Assembly: GCF_904846065.1 (NCBI RefSeq)
Contig: NZ_CAJGZV010000002.1
Coordinates: forward strand, 35,226 to 99,225
DNA from: Psychrobacter immobilis
GTDB taxonomy: Bacteria; Pseudomonadota; Gammaproteobacteria; Pseudomonadales; Moraxellaceae
Reading direction: 5' to 3'
Length of the DNA stretch: 64,000 nucleotides
In this document: positions 63,975 to 64,000 of the stretch, one piece after another
Layout: the number at the start of each line of letters is the position of its first letter
How positions within the stretch are numbered: the stretch's first letter is position 1
The notes under the pieces: generated by a model
What the model was told of the DNA's origin: nothing
What the model saw: the letters and a program-made list of their open reading frames with translations, nothing else
The model's database searches: none
Program-made: the position numbers and the translations under genes

Positions 63975-64000
63975 ATTTCAGAATAGAGAGCTGACGATGA

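Noticed and set aside
1..64000. Prophage or integrative element
   Set aside because: No integrase, phage structural gene or terminase is present; the only mobile DNA is one IS3 element.

Overview
The window is ordinary gamma-proteobacterial chromosome, most likely from Psychrobacter (Moraxellaceae). The reasons are moderate to low GC, a dcw cluster reduced to rsmH-ftsL-ftsI-murE-murF-mraY without mraZ or the murG-ftsZ half, a parE-yqiA pair, and a DUF1852/core-MetE methionine synthase pair known from Acinetobacter and Psychrobacter. The genus is an inference from gene content and protein character; no database search was possible.

Layout. 1-9.9 kb: rlmA (runs off the left edge), then the minus-strand peptidoglycan/division cluster, driven by a good sigma70 promoter that faces away from gltX. 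9.9-12.5 kb: gltX, a DUF3223-like gene and a tRNA-Ala(GGC)/tRNA-Glu(TTC) unit with its own promoter and terminator. 12.5-16.6 kb: a small exported SH3-like protein, a LysE exporter, and an unknown AT-rich gene of 444 codons split in two by a complete IS3-family element (26-bp ends, 4-bp target duplication). 16.8-26.5 kb: aconitase, a YdjM-like membrane protein, a YchJ-like SEC-C protein, an AlbA_2/Schlafen-type accessory gene, a class II glutamine amidotransferase with a DUF2007 partner, and a homoserine kinase carrying an extra C-terminal domain. 26.5-35.4 kb: hisF, ribH-nusB-thiL-pgpA, glmU, glmS and truC, all on the plus strand.

35.4-41 kb: an EamA exporter, a decayed LysE pseudogene, a TauE/SafE permease, and the unit mesX (DUF1852) - mesD (core methionine synthase) - flavin reductase, with a MetR-type box upstream. 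41-47.2 kb: a YceI protein, an RND pump pair (adaptor and permease) and a 42-residue lysine-rich protein. 47.2-59.9 kb: recG, a patatin lipoprotein, an exported protein of unknown function, argA, an FKBP lipoprotein isomerase, a multi-helix mechanosensitive-type channel, an unknown 448-residue protein, a degenerate SDR protein and a PlsC-type acyltransferase. 59.9-64 kb: parE, yqiA, a DUF1289 protein and a broken AT-rich gene containing a 20-bp inverted repeat.

Most genes are housekeeping: envelope precursor synthesis (mraY, murE, murF, glmU, glmS), translation (gltX, tRNAs, rsmH, rlmA, truC), cofactors and amino acids (ribH, thiL, hisF, argA, thrB-like, mesDX). Accessory or decaying DNA is confined to about 13.9-16.6 kb, 21.5-23.3 kb, 36.6-37.0 kb and 63.1-63.9 kb. 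I found no prophage, CRISPR array or complete defence island. The best leads are the IS-split gene, the mesXD unit with its putative MetR site, the kinase fusion, the SDR with lost catalytic residues and the inverted repeat near the right edge.
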